64,000 bases of DNA from Rostrohypoxylon terebratum. Its lineage: Eukaryota; Ascomycota; Sordariomycetes; Xylariales; Hypoxylaceae. The stretch lies in the NCBI GenBank assembly GCA_022497145.1, contig MU385980.1, positions 1 through 64,000 on the forward strand, given 5' to 3'. Below, piece after piece: positions 22,809-34,993 of this stretch. The notes under the pieces were generated by a model. That model was given only the letters and a program-made list of their open reading frames with translations, was not told where the DNA came from and searched no databases. The position numbers were made by a program, and so were the translations under genes. Position 1 is the first letter of the stretch; each line of letters opens with the position of its first letter.

Positions 22809-24403
22809 CTATCTCCTACCGCCGGCATCTAGACCACCCTGCAACTCCCCTTCCAGGCCCATCTGATCTAGGTATTCCTGAGGTCGCGGGTCCTCGGCAC
22901 GCCACTGAGAATTCCCACCGCTAGGCATCGGCACCTGACCCGCAGCCACTTGTTGTCCGCCGGCCGGTCCCGTACTTCCTGGCGCTGTCCGGACCAACTG
23001 TCGGAATCGGAACACTTCTTCCTTGATCATCTCTCGCATGTGGGCGACGTCATCAATGACTTCGAAGTCGAAGTTGAAAGTTGTCGGGCAGTCAGGCTCG
23101 TCGGATGCGTCGTGCCAAATCTGTAGGTAAGGGTGCTCGAGAGCCTGCTCAACGCTGATACGCGAAGAGGGGTCAAATGCTAGCATTCGATCGAGAAGGT
23201 CAAGCGCATCGGGGTTGGCGTTCGGGAAAAGGGTAGGGAATGGTTTCTTGGCCATGTAGGGTAAGTTCCGAACATACTCCTGGGCACGCGAAGAACCGAT
23301 TCGCGAGAGTGTCTCCTCATTAGGGGTTCCGAGGATATGGAGGATCTGGTTGAGCTGATCGACGTAATCGCGCCCCTTGAAGAAGGGCCGTCCTCCGAGT
23401 AGTTCGGCAAGAATGCATCCAACAGACCAAACGTCAACTGTAGTTCGTCAGTCTCCTGCCATTGGATTGAGGTTTCAAGGTCTTCACGTACTAGCTTTGG
23501 TATAGCTCTGGAAGCTCAGCATGATTTCAGGTGCGCGGTACCATCGGGTGGCAACATATTCAGTCATGTAACCAGCGTTCTCTTCGGGATCGACGGAGAA
23601 GCCACGAGCCAGACCAAAATCGCAAATCTTGAGCTCGCAATCGGCGTTGACGAGCAAATTACCCGGCTTCAAGTCTCGGTGCAGGACGTTCGCAGAGTGG
23701 ATATATTTTAAACCGCAGAGGATCTGATAGATGAACGATTGGAAGTGGGCGTCGGTAAGCGGTTGGCCTGAGCGGATGATCGCAGCCAAGTCGCATTCCA
23801 TCAACTCTAATATTGAACAGTGAGTACGACGATACCAATGGCGGCGACATGAAACATGAGCCAGCTACATACCTTCGTATAGATACGTCTCATTGAAGTT
23901 TTCTGGTCGCGGGATGTCCATATCATAAAGACATGTGATCTGGTAATTTGTATCAAGTCAGTACTTTCAGTACTTGGTTCATTGGTCTCGGCCATCTTGA
24001 GATAAGGTATATAAGTTTCGCAGGATGACAAGTTGATGTCTTACATTGCGGTGGCCTCGGAAGTGTTGCAGCAGCTTGATCTCGCGCAAGGCGCGCTTCG
24101 CTAGGATCTTCTTGCTAAAGACATTGGTGACCTTCTTGATAGCGACACCCTCGTTGGTCTGATTGTTGACAGCGGCACTATTTGACAAAGCAGTCGTCAG
24201 AAACCAGATACGTAACCATATAACCATATGACCATGTAAACATGTGACAACATGTCCAAAGAATCATATAATCAAATGCGACGCACGTACCAAACGATAC
24301 CATAAGCACCTTGTCCTAGTTCCTTGGTAACGGTGTAACGCTCGTCGACGATGAAGTCTTGATTGAAGACCTTGAAGACCTTACGTCCTTGTAGGTCGGC
24401 CAT
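22809..24403 (-). CDS. SLT2: Cell-wall-integrity MAP kinase (Slt2/Mps1/Mgv1 type)
   Basis: Exons 24291-24403, 24045-24177, 23873-23939, 23492-23806 and 22809-23437 give 418 aa, the usual length of filamentous-fungal Slt2 orthologues. The protein starts MADLQGRKVFKVFNQDF, typical of this clade. Kinase motifs are GQGAYGIV, AIKKV, HRDLKPGN (from residue 147), DFGLARG and the activation-loop TEY at 186-188. The long Gly/Gln-rich C-terminal tail also matches Slt2 and is absent in Fus3/Kss1. The kinase acts at the end of the Pkc1-Bck1-Mkk1 cascade, controlling wall repair, conidiation and, in pathogens, host penetration. All four junctions are in phase; introns are 54-113 nt. Confidence 0.97.
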
Positions 24404-24963
24404 TGTGTCGGGATAGCTGATATTATATGACACAGAGTGCGGTGCGGCTGGCGGGGTTGCGCTCGGACGATATTGGAAACGGGTAATTTTAGTTTGAATC
24501 GCGACCCGAGATGATTTGACTGTTTTGGCCTTGTTTAATTACCAACAAAGCTACCTAAGTATACGATCAAAGAGTAGCCAAAAGTTGGAAGATACTCGAT
24601 ATTGCCGGATGGTGTATGTTGTGCGTGTTGACCGTCTTCTATACCAAAGGACAGGATGGGTTGCTCGAGCTAGATATATATGCCTAGATATATGGCGTTG
24701 TGACGAGGACGGTGACGAGGACGAAGCACAAAGCTAAGGCTGAAACTGAAACCGAAGCTGACGAGAGCAAAAGCGAGATTGTGGATCGAGCCGAAGAGAA
24801 CAGAAATCCAAAAAGAAAGTAAGCGCGGATTATGGATAGGTATGTTGGTTGATTGGGGACGTCGAGGGGTTCAATTTGATTTTTAAAAGGATAAGCTAGA
24901 AGACCTAGAAGACTTATAAGATGTAGAAGTGCCAAGACAAGGCTATTAAGCAAACTGATTGGT

Positions 24964-24986
24964 GATGGCGATGGCGATGGCGATGG
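24964..24986. repeat. GGCGAT hexamer microsatellite
   Basis: Four near-perfect 6-bp units followed by a GA-rich run, about 560 bp upstream of the MAP kinase start. Confidence 0.8.
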
Positions 24987-25696
24987 AGAGAGAGGAAGAG
25001 GGACAATGGCGAAAGCGATATAGCTCCGAGGGGTAAAAATATAAAATGTGGATTACTGTCCAGATAGTGCAATACGTAGTGTAAAAAAAGGTGAAAGGTC
25101 AATCCATGTCAATCCCCAAGAGGGAATAGGCAATAGGCAATGCAATAGGTAACAATGGATGTGACGATGTGACTTTTACTAGCGCTATAGATTTTAGTTT
25201 TTTTCCCCTTCTTCTTGTAATCAGAAAAAAAAAAAAGAAGGAACAACCTTGAAAAAAGAAACAAAAACAGAAACAGAAGCAAAAACAAAAGAACGCTGTT
25301 TCCTTTTGCCTGCTTATGCGCCGCGTTGTATGCTGTATGTTCAGTGTACAATTGTAACCTTGGAACTCACAACCATCGCTTCAAAGGATGGAGGGGGATG
25401 GAGGGGTGCGCACCGCAAGGGCGACCAGGACAGACTCCAGAGCTGGGGGGCAGTTAATAGTAAATACTAACCTTTGTGGGATGTTCCCCGCAGCGTCACA
25501 GCAACACTGATTTTCGTTGGCCACCTTTCGAGACCTGACCCATCAATTCTGGTTCCAAGATAGCGCTAGTATGGGTACACCCCTGCTCTCTCGAGCTATC
25601 TTAGCCCTATAAGCGCCGACTGCCGGACACTGATTGGAAGCAGTCTCGCTATCCATAGGTACAATATCTACCTAGTAGTTAGGTAGATACTCAGCT

Positions 25697-25724
25697 CCTA
25701 GGACCTAGGACCTAGGACCTAGGT
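25697..25724. repeat. CCTAGGT-family array, 4 units
   Basis: Three CCTAGGA units and one CCTAGGT, contiguous at 7-bp period. Confidence 0.85.
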
Positions 25725-26510
25725 ATTGTACCTGTGTGCATGTGTGCATGTGTGATTCTTTTCAATGTTCATAGCCGCCGTACGTAGCCACGTTATGGCT
25801 GTGCCCAGTTGTATGTAAACCCTATTACATAGGTACGTAGCCCGGAGTACGAACTCAACTCGAGTGATGATGCGGAAGGAGACGGGTGGTTTAGCTGTTC
25901 CGGCGGAGCGGAAAGGCCGTACGGGCGTATGTTGCTTTAGTGAAAGTTAACCTTAGAACTTTGGGGGAAAAACCTTGAACCCACTATATCAGGGGCTGAG
26001 CTGAGGCTGAGGAGGCAGAGGGTACCTACTTACATAAGTCTTAAGTCTTAGGGCCTTAGGCAGGTCCCCCATGCCACGAGCATTTCCTTTCTCGTCTGCC
26101 TTTTCTCATTGGCTTGTTCCGCAAATAGACACTAGCAGACTAGTAGATAATAATATCAATAGATATCAAAATGAAAGTAGGAAATTCTCGTTCTCGTAAC
26201 ATGTCGACAAATCACTGCATTGTATAGGTAATAGCCTATCATTACAATCAATCCCTCCCAGTCAACAGAATCGCCAGATTATATATAACCTAGGTAAATA
26301 TCCAAGCCGACCATTAGTCAACTTGGCTTATTAGATGCCTATGATTGGTGATAAGGCACCAGTCGTAAAGGGCCACAACTCTGGGTACCTGGGTCCTAGG
26401 TATGTTCTATAATTCATGATAAGGTTGTGCTCGTAGCCTCTGTCCATCCATCTACATGGCTTTTGATCTATGGTCTATCCATCTAAACAAAACCTGGGTA
26501 TCGTCGGAAT

Positions 26511-27261
26511 TTACACGGCAATCTTTGTGACGTCGGGGAATGTCTGCTCTAAGAAATTTGTCGAGAATCTCTTGCACTGTTCGAACGCCTTCTCGAACGC
26601 GTTTCGGCCAACGTAGTAGGGGTCTTGCACTATCTCTTTACGACCCGTACCTGAGAATTCGCCAAATAGCATCACTCTTGCCTTGCATGAAGCGGATTTC
26701 TGATTTCTATTTCTCCACCGCTCGAGATCTTCTAGATTTCCATTATCCATCGCAAATATATAATCGAAATCTCGAAAATCGCTGTCGCGGACCTAGAGAC
26801 GATTGCTGATTAGTCGACCTCATTTACATCGCATGAGCCCTTTTCCATTCAGCTTCTCAAACTAACCCTACGTGCGGCGTGCATATAGTTCGTGATGCCG
26901 TGGTCTGCGAGGGTTGACATTGTTCGGGAGTCGGGTTCGTCTCCAGTATGGTACCCACCTGTTACATCATATTATATTATTTACGTTAACACTGACCTCT
27001 GCGGTACTAAGTAATGGGTACCTAGGACCTAGGTACCTTTGGGGAATGTGGGAATTTTATGAGGGTTGTCTTCATACCTGTCCCGCATGAGTCTACCTTG
27101 TCGATGAGGTTGTAATACGGAGACGAGCTGTCTTTCACGATGGACCGGAAGACACCTTCTGCCATGGTAGATCTACAGATATTGCCCAAGCAGACAAAGA
27201 GAACCGATATCTTCTGCGGATGGGCTCCATCAGCCGCATGAGCTGCCGTCGTAGTCGACAT
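26511..27261 (-). CDS. LTP1: Low-molecular-weight protein tyrosine phosphatase
   Basis: Exons 27078-27261, 26867-26958 and 26511-26792 give 185 aa. The P-loop VCLGNICRS has the catalytic Cys24 and Arg30 (C-x5-R). The general-acid Asp149 is in DPYYVG. Both identify the LMW-PTP family, which dephosphorylates phosphotyrosine in the cytosol. The 119-nt first intron (26959-27077) contains a perfect 21-bp palindromic CCTAGG element at 27017-27037. An upstream in-frame Met at 27360 would add 33 residues without family similarity; MSTTTAAHA is the better start. Length is slightly above the yeast Ltp1 size because of a short Ala-rich N-terminus. Confidence 0.95.
27017..27037. repeat. CCTAGG palindrome inside an intron
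   Basis: GGTACCTAGG and its exact reverse complement flank a single A, giving 10-bp arms. It contains CCTAGGA and CCTAGGT units and lies within intron 1 of the LMW phosphatase gene. Confidence 0.85.
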
Positions 27262-28997
27262 GGCGAAACCAGGAAGTGGTTGGTTGCGAACGCAAACGCG
27301 AATAATGCGGATGGTAACTTGAGAGTTGGAACATGGAATGGATTCGACATTATTAAACAAGTTCTAAAAACTAAAGTTTTCAACTTCCCAATTAAAGTCC
27401 TCAGCGGCCTTAGCGGCTTTAGGTCCTTATTGGAAGATCTTCGGTAGCATTATCTTGCAGCTGCCGCCCCTATGTACTATGTACATAGAAGTGAGATCTA
27501 TTAGGTAACCTTGGAAGTTCCACTTTTCTGACATTTTGTTTTGGTCAACCCCACCCCCTTTCAAGTTTCCCCTCTTCCCCTTTCCCCTTTTTTTTCTCTT
27601 TTCTACCCCAGACTTACAAATGCTCAATGCTTAGGTAGTGACTAGTATTATATTAGGGAGGTAACTCTTAGGGCAAGCTTTGAAGGTTTGACATAATCTG
27701 CATCATTAACCAGGTACTAATTGAAATAGCTGAACCATCTAGATACCTACTGCTGATGGGAGTCCGAAGTTCCATCGTGATGGTTTTTTAAGGTAAGCAA
27801 GCAGCATGATAGAAACTGGCCGCATTTGTTAGATTTATACCGCAGCAGCACATAGCAACTAAATACCGAAAGCCTTGATTAGGTAGGCACCTATTACTAC
27901 CTACTTACTTACCTGATCACCTACTAGGTAGGTAGGTATTTATTCTTTCGGCAGGATTATACGAATGCTTAGGTAATTCCCGGTCAACTATGAAATTATT
28001 CTTTCAAGGATACATTGTTACTTGGTATAAAGCGACTTGGTCTAACCAAGGAAAGCGGTATTATGCTTAAATTATATTTTCATAGTCACGATATAAACCC
28101 ACTTCTTTACCCAAATCTACTAATAGGGCTGATAGGTCGACGGGACGATGGAGATGAGGGTGTTGCTCGAATGATACTACTAATAATAGCGCTGATAGGA
28201 ATCGAACTTAAACACTTTAATAAATGGCCCCTTACCCAGTAGGTTAGATCGGTCGGTTCTAGAATTTCCTTTTACTGCATCAAGTTTGCTTATATATTAC
28301 ATACTTGCTAACTAAATCTCGCGATATATCCAAAAGTTTACTCGCCTTGTGTAGCTATCCTGGAGTCATTCATCAGGGTGTGGCATGACAGTGTCTAGTG
28401 GTAAGCATCAATACGATGATTTCGATATCTTGGGTAACAGTAGTCATATTTATGCTGTACTACTTCGCATTTTTGTTTTGCGGCGGCGCGACGGCACAGT
28501 CGGTACGACCGAGCCTCAATCCTGTCTGCGCTTCTGCCTACAGTACGAAGCGAAATTGTAACTTCCCCCGGATCTGTCTAGCTTCACGACAGGCATCATT
28601 CACAATGACCAATCAGACAAGACCGGACTAAGCTTAAATAGCTACCCTTGAATGACTCCATCCCAGCACTAATCTCATATTCGCCGAGTCGTTCCACTTC
28701 TTCGTGCACGGGAACTTCAGATCTAGGCAAGCCTTATGGTCTAGACTAGTAAATGTCTAGGACTTGCTTGGATTAGCAGTCAGTTCTGTGCTGGGCGTCC
28801 CATACCGCCTAGCATAATGTAATGTAATTTTAAAGACTCAAGGTAAACTTCGCTTCAGCCGCTTCCAGGGGTTCACGAGAATAAATACTCTCGTTTTCTC
28901 GCTTGTTTCATTCTATCTAAGAGTCACCAAGCACTTATTCATTCGTTTACCTTTTCGTTCGCCTCGTGCCCATTTGACAGCCTTATAATCTATCACG
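27262..28997. other. Spacer with TAGG-rich repeats
   Basis: No supported gene. A pyrimidine-rich tract lies at about 27548-27608 and an ACCTACTTACTT/AGGTAGGTAGG cluster at about 27896-27940. The ORF at 28398-28631 is not convincing. The last ~100 bp should contain the promoter of the next gene. Confidence 0.5.
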
Positions 28998-29732
28998 ATG
29001 TTCACCGAACTCGCCCTCGTTTCTCTTCTCGCCATTGCTCCTTTGGCTGGCGCAACTCCGGATGTGACCGCCAAGGTTCTACCCACTGAGGATTGTTCAT
29101 CTTACCCCGGATATGATGCCTCGACTGACACAGCTGGGCCTTGGACTATCCAACTAGTCGACAGTGACAATGCTGCTATTGAAGGATTCAGCGACACCTC
29201 TGTCTATTCTATATCATATAACCCCAACACTGACACCAAGCCAAGCTTGCGTTGGGGTTCTGTGAGTACTCTTATCTAGGGTTGACGTCTAGTAATCCAT
29301 TCTAACTAGTTATCACAGATTACCTTTCCAACTCGCAATGATATTGCTAAGAACCCCCTCAGGTGCAGCGCAGGTGAACTCCAGGGTTTGGTGCCCACAG
29401 ATTTGACGGCTGCCGGGGCCCCGACAAGTTACCAGTGGGTTCCTCTGGTGATCTCGCCTTACCCATACGATGCCGCGTTGATGTGGAAGATCGATGGCGA
29501 GACGCCTCAGATCTTCGAGCATTACGTCGGCGATGTGAAGCAAGACGGCGTGTTCATCGGAAGCTACAATACCAGCACGTCGTGGGGTCTTAAGTATGAG
29601 CCTGAGAATGTCGGTTCTAGTGGCCAGGACTACTACTACGCACGACTTCTGGGACCCAACAGTGCTGATCCCACGACCGGTCAGGCATTGGGCGCAAATG
29701 AAACCACGGCCTTCATCAAGATTACGGCTTAA
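28998..29732 (+). CDS. Small secreted protein, conserved, unknown function
   Basis: Exons 28998-29261 and 29319-29732 give 225 aa; the 57-nt intron has a CTAAC branch site and joins in phase 0. Residues 1-19 form a signal peptide (MFTELALVSLLAIAPLAGA). The mature part has TEDCSSYPGYDASTDTAGPW, ITFPTRNDIAKNPLRCSAGEL, SPYPYDAALMWKIDG, YYARLLGP and a C-terminal LGANETTAFIKI. Two conserved-looking Cys (EDCSS and LRCSA) could pair. The arrangement resembles uncharacterised secreted proteins common in Sordariomycetes. No catalytic motif is visible. Confidence 0.75.
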
Positions 29733-31444
29733 TCGACCCATTCCGGGAAGAGGTGGTATATTATCAAGAAGGTACTTCATGGTTTCGTTGGATATTAGGG
29801 CTGGAAGATGATACCGACCAGATTGTTCCCGCACTTACCTAGCTGTAAAGTATACTTACCTAACCTACTTATACACTATAAAAATGTATATATCACTTGA
29901 TATTTACGTTGCTTCCATATCATAAAGCCCGGCGCAGCGTGACTTTGATATTATTTTTTTAGGAGTAAATACGTATCTATGAAAAGATTCCTTACGGGGA
30001 CTTCAAAACTTAATATTAAAGTATACCTAATATGACTTACCTAGGTACTTAATTATAGGTAAGTTAGACATTTCTTAGCTTATAATATAGGAGTAAAAGC
30101 AATGTAATCATCGGATACGCCAATTGAATTATTACATGTTGAATGCAACTGACACACTTTCTTCGTTCTTAAGGTTTTCCCTAGTTAACCTTTTTTTTTA
30201 TTTCATTGTTGCCGAGATTCTCGGATACTGGTCGCTCATATTGGTAACAGCGATTATCATTTTAGTATTTAAAACTCGCAACAACCGCATTAGCAGTTTC
30301 TTAATATCCAGTATCGAACGGATTATATCCTTAAACAAGCTAACTATCGATCAATGCCTGAGACTGCCCGAGTAAGGGGCTGTCCTTCGCCGTAGCCTTT
30401 TAGTCCTATAGCAACAAAAATAATACTAAGAGCTGATGTTATCCTACTTGAAACAATAAGGATCTATATTACTTAATCTTAACTACAAGTCGTTTGGCTG
30501 TTTTATATAACAAGAATGTTGATTCCTTGATTGGCTATGTTCTGTGCATGATAAGTGGTAGAATAGCTCCTTGTCATTGAAGTAGTAGTGGCTTTCGTTA
30601 CTTGATCAGGATTTTAGGTTGTGGTGTTTAGGATGACTCTTAACCTAGATCATGGCCATATTCATTTTCATTGTTGCGTTACTCTCCGCTTTAACGAGTA
30701 AGGGACTTTAGGTATCAAATGTCGACCGCCATCATTGACCTAATAAACAAAACTACCTAATAATAATATTAGGTATTCTATTGGAAAAAGTAGAACTCAA
30801 GGGTAATCCATCGTTTCTAGTTCATTGCATTTACTCACATTGACCCATTCTCACATGGATGAACAATCAACGTGAATCATGCACATTGCACAGTCATCCG
30901 CAAGTATTGGTGGCATCTTGCGTGATCTCATTGCCGAAATTACAAGAAGTAAAATACAATCTAAGTTATACCTAAGCTTGGTTAAATCATCCCTTGAAAA
31001 GAAATAGGGTCATGTTAGTTACCTCTCAGCAAGGTATGTCAAATAGAGAGATCACACTAAAGGCTACCTAACATGTAAATAGATGATATCACATGGAACC
31101 GTACGGTAGCTTTACCTTATTGTGAAGTTACTCTAGGTATTCCATGCGACGTTGATACGTGTGGTGTACCCAGATCATACACGCGCTGAATAAGTATTTT
31201 TTTAAAAGAAAAAATGCATTCCGGTGTGATCACGCTGATCTGGGCGTATTATATGGTCATCACCACGTAAAATATCACGAGCTTAACAACCTACATAAAT
31301 ACATACAAGTTAGCACATAACCATACTTCCTCTACCTTCCAAGTTGATAAAACCTGACATCCCCTCCTTAACTCTTCTAAAACTTTTAGGTGCTTTTCAA
31401 CTGCCTAGTTGTATACATAGGTCTTATGTACCTAAACTGTTATC
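29733..31444. other. AT-rich spacer without supported gene
   Basis: Markedly AT-rich, with TAATAT and TAGGTA runs. The 83-codon ORF at 30124-30375 is hydrophobic but lacks other coding support. Confidence 0.5.
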
Positions 31445-32274
31445 ATGATGCGCCGAACTCATAGCCACTTTTGCCTAATGGCCATAGGCATATCCGCAGC
31501 CTTTACGGTGAGCAGGTGATGAAAGTTGCGATGGGGTAAAATCCACCAGAGATTGCTGATTAAAATTAGAGCGGTAGTATTTATGAAAAGCCTCGCTCAA
31601 CCAGTAGGCACTGAGCTATTCAACGGGCGTAGTGTAGCACCGTTGGTAATCCGAGGAGCGATTGGGCAAGGCGGCGAGGAGAAATCCTTCAGTGGTACAG
31701 TTCAAGTATGCGTTGAGTTTTCTCGTCTAGTTAGGCATGTGATATATCTAATCATGTTTCTAGGAAATTGATAGTCAAGTTCGGAGCATCAATCCCGACG
31801 GCTCGTGGAAAGAATTCCAGATCAGTGGCAGGGACTTTGTTAATACCCCAAGGAAGAGAAGCCTCGTGAGCGCATCCATACGCCCATCCAAGTCATCATC
31901 TTGCGTAGGGATACATCAAAGTCTGACCATAGCATGCACGATAGGACAAGATACTTTGCCATGTCCAGGACCTAGCGCCCGCTCCAAGGGACGGCATTGA
32001 CGCAACCATCAATTGGCTTACCGATCTCGCAACGGAGCTCCAAGTATCTGGAAATCAATGCACTAAAATGTCTTGCCAAAAGAATACGGCATTCTGGTTT
32101 TGTAACGATAACCCTTGGTGGATCCAACAAAACAGCATTACTCTTGGAACCTACGTTACTATGATTGCGAACGAGACAGCGTGTGAGACATCGGGTGATC
32201 AAAATCTTATACAGGGTCAAGCATTCGACACGGGAGGTTTTAATGTCATTATCAACGGGGACAATTGTCCTTAA
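31445..32274 (+). CDS. Putative small secreted Cys-containing protein
   Basis: A phase-consistent model uses exons 31445-31507, 31550-31705, 31764-31865 and 31969-32274 (208 aa). The first exon encodes a short basic and hydrophobic stretch resembling a signal peptide. Later segments read GTELFNGRSVAPLVIRG, FSGTVQ/EIDSQVRSINP, NTPRKRS (a possible Kex2-type site) and DGIDATINWLTDL. The C-terminal part, about 70 aa, has five Cys and a FWFCNDNP core ending GQAFDTGGFNVIING. This recalls a family of secreted fungal proteins with a YxCNDN...GQxFDTxxYNVIV signature. The intron at 31706-31763 is convincing. The first (42 nt) is unusually short, and the third depends on one of two possible donors. Exon 3's own frame runs on to SARSKGRH, so a frameshifted pseudogene is possible. 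Confidence 0.5.
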
Positions 32275-32398
32275 TCTCAGTAGGTCGGATACTTGGGCAG
32301 GTAGTTTCTCATTGTCGATTCTTGCTCCGGGTGATCCAGGATAGGGGTAAGGCCACAGATGAGCTGGGCTCTTACTAAATAACTACAGTATACGGGCG

Positions 32399-32459
32399 GT
32401 ATGTAGGTATGTAGGTATGTAGGTATGTAGGTATGTAGGTATGTAGGTATGTAGGTATG
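32399..32459. repeat. ATGTAGGT octamer microsatellite
   Basis: More than seven exact 8-bp units of ATGTAGGT. A TAGGT core is shared with the other dispersed motifs of the window. Confidence 0.95.
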
Positions 32460-34939
32460 GATATATGGATGTGTTAGGAATCCCGTAACTATCTCAGTCC
32501 AATGAATAATCTTGAGCTAACCAGTTGATTTGGTAATTAATTGTTCCTCGAGACAACAATATAACTAGGTACCTACCTACCTAGTTATCATATGTCTAGA
32601 CTCTAGGCACCAACAACAATGTAATGTCTGCAATATCTCTAACACCACCAACAGGGCTACTCCCGGCGATCTATGCGCTACAGCTATGCGCTAACAGCAG
32701 CTATATGCCTGCAACTTTGAAATTTCTATCTAAGAACTTGATACATAAGCCCATCATATCCACCGTATCACCATACTCATCCTTTCCCAAGTGAACCTAT
32801 TGGCTATTTGTTTACCACATATCTATTAGGTTAGATATATCAAAGGCACTCGAAGATGTGGCATTGCTTCTCCGAGTCTCCCGAGAGCTTAGCTTCTGAG
32901 CTCTCTCTCGGACGAACAAGGGACCAAAAATTTCTAGATGCACTGCTTACTTACCTACTAGGCATAAAGCGTCTGTCTTGAATTAGCGTTCAACGTTAAG
33001 TACCTGTTAGAGGATACTTCCGGATACTTTGGGTGAACCGTAGTTTGAGTGCTATACATACCACTAGGTACCTGGTAGGCATTATATAACCCCTATTATT
33101 AAAAGGCGGCTAAAAATCTACAAATCTTTGGGTACGCAGTGGAACGAACTTAAGATGTTGGACGTTTCGAAAATAAGGTAGTTAGCGCGTATATACCTAC
33201 TACCTACGGTCCTCAGTACTTATTTACTTACTATAGTAAGCGGTATTAAGCGAAGAGATTCGAAAGGATAGTGAAGCCACAGTGTGGTTTCTTTAAAACC
33301 TTTTACGGCTTTAATTGCTTCCCCGTACAAGTGGCTGCTTACCTAAGTCTTAGGTTAAGTAGGAATATATACCTATTATAAGTATTAAGGAATTTTCTAT
33401 ATTAAAAATGTATTATGTGTTGTCTTGAATAGGTAGTGCCCGCTTCTTAGGTTAATTGATTCGCGATATTTTCGGCATGGTGGAGACTTTACTACGTAGC
33501 GAAAACTTGAAGCTCACGACTACTATTAAAGATGCATCCTGAAGGAATATCTTTTTTATACACAGAAATCAGAAATAACCTTTAAAGTGTTCCTTAAAAC
33601 ATGTTGATGTTTTATCATTTATTAGGTTACGTAGGCAGGTACGCAGCATACATGGGATCCTTTAAAAATAACCTTCGCGCCTACTAAAATTACCCATATA
33701 AACCTGATATTTCGCATGAATAATCCAATGAAGGACTCCACAAATGCGTAGTGCGTTAGCAGGCAAGCAGGTACGGTCTTAAAATTTAAGTCTTAAGTAC
33801 ATACCTAGCATTGGAGGTAGGTTAGGTAGTATGTTTTACCATGTAGTAAACACATACATAGTACGTCGTAAAAAATACGTTACTACGATCTTATTATAGA
33901 TCAGGTAGTTTTGATAGATTAACCGATTTTATGAACTCTAATAGTAGCAAAATGACACCGATGATGTTAAATCGTTGTTGTTGAAGGAATACTTAAGACC
34001 AGGTACCTAGTAACTAAAGTCTAGAGAAACCACCTCACTTTTTGAGACACCAACGATATTTAACAACAGAACTTGAAAAATGCCTAGGACCTAGGTTAAT
34101 GAATATTGTATGGATAGGTACCTACAATGCCCCAATAGATAATCACCTGTATACATCATCTAGTCCCGTTTCTTATGGGAGGGAGTTCAAGATGTTCTGT
34201 AAGCATATAGGTTAGATCACTTCTGTCTTCTGTGCATCTCGGATGTCAAGTGAAAGCTCTAGGTAGTTCAACAAGCGAACGTCTGATATTTTAATTGCTG
34301 AGGGGCAATAATAAGACACGTACTGCAATAACATATACATAGGTCGAGACCAGGCCGAAAATAGGTACTCGACGCATGGGAAGCAAGACGTTTTGAAAAC
34401 ATATTCGGAAATTTGAAGTCGAAGCTTGTCAGGTATGTACATGACATGGTTAGATAGGTAGTGATGGATGACAGATGTAACGCTGTAGGCTACAGGGCAG
34501 TAAACTTGGTGATTCGCGATATTACTAAGCCCCAAAAGAGAGGTGTCTAGCAATTTGCTACCTAGTACATACTAGGTACATAGTAGGACGAGGTACCTAT
34601 CATCTTACAAATCAAAACGATTTGTTCGAACCTCGTAGTCCAGCATCTCCTTGATACGCGCGAGCGATAGGTAGGACCTAGGTAGGTATGATGTTATTCC
34701 CAAAGCACAATGGGTGCTATCTCAGCTTCTAGAAAGACAGATTTCTTCGGCGACATGCCCAATGTAAGCAAGTCCTTACTTAAGTCTTAGACTCCCGCTT
34801 CTGCACTCCGGGGATCAGGGGTAGCTGCGGGTGCGGCTGCTAGAATGCAATTGGTTCATTTGGTGTCGGTATTTATGTACGAGGAGATCTCCGCCACTCC
34901 GGGAACCAGATGCAAGACGGAGTTGATAGATACCTGTAA

Positions 34940-34993
34940 CCTAGGTCCTAGGTAGGTACCTGGAATCTAGATCCTAGATCCTAGGTCCTAGGT
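34940..34993. repeat. Compound CCTAGGT/CCTAGAT array
   Basis: Two CCTAGGT units, a short spacer containing GGTACC, then CCTAGAT units grading into CCTAGGT. The 7-bp period is kept across diverged units. Confidence 0.8.

Larger units (their letters stand above)
24404..26510. other. Upstream region of the MAP kinase gene
   Basis: No gene is supported. It contains purine-rich GACGAGGAC runs at about 24700-24730, a GGCGAT hexamer repeat at 24964-24986, a CCTAGGA/CCTAGGT array at 25697-25724, a GTGTGCAT run at about 25733-25753 and a TACCTGGGTCCTAGG element near 26386. The first several hundred bases probably hold the promoter and a long leader. Confidence 0.5.

Noticed and set aside
22809..24403. 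Fus3/Kss1-type or Hog1-type MAP kinase
   Set aside because: The N-terminus MADLQGRKVFK, TEY loop (Hog1 has TGY) and the long Gln/Gly-rich C-terminal tail indicate the Slt2 type.
30124..30375. 83-codon hydrophobic ORF
   Set aside because: It lies in very AT-rich DNA, and its hydrophobicity follows from T-rich codons; no other coding sign.
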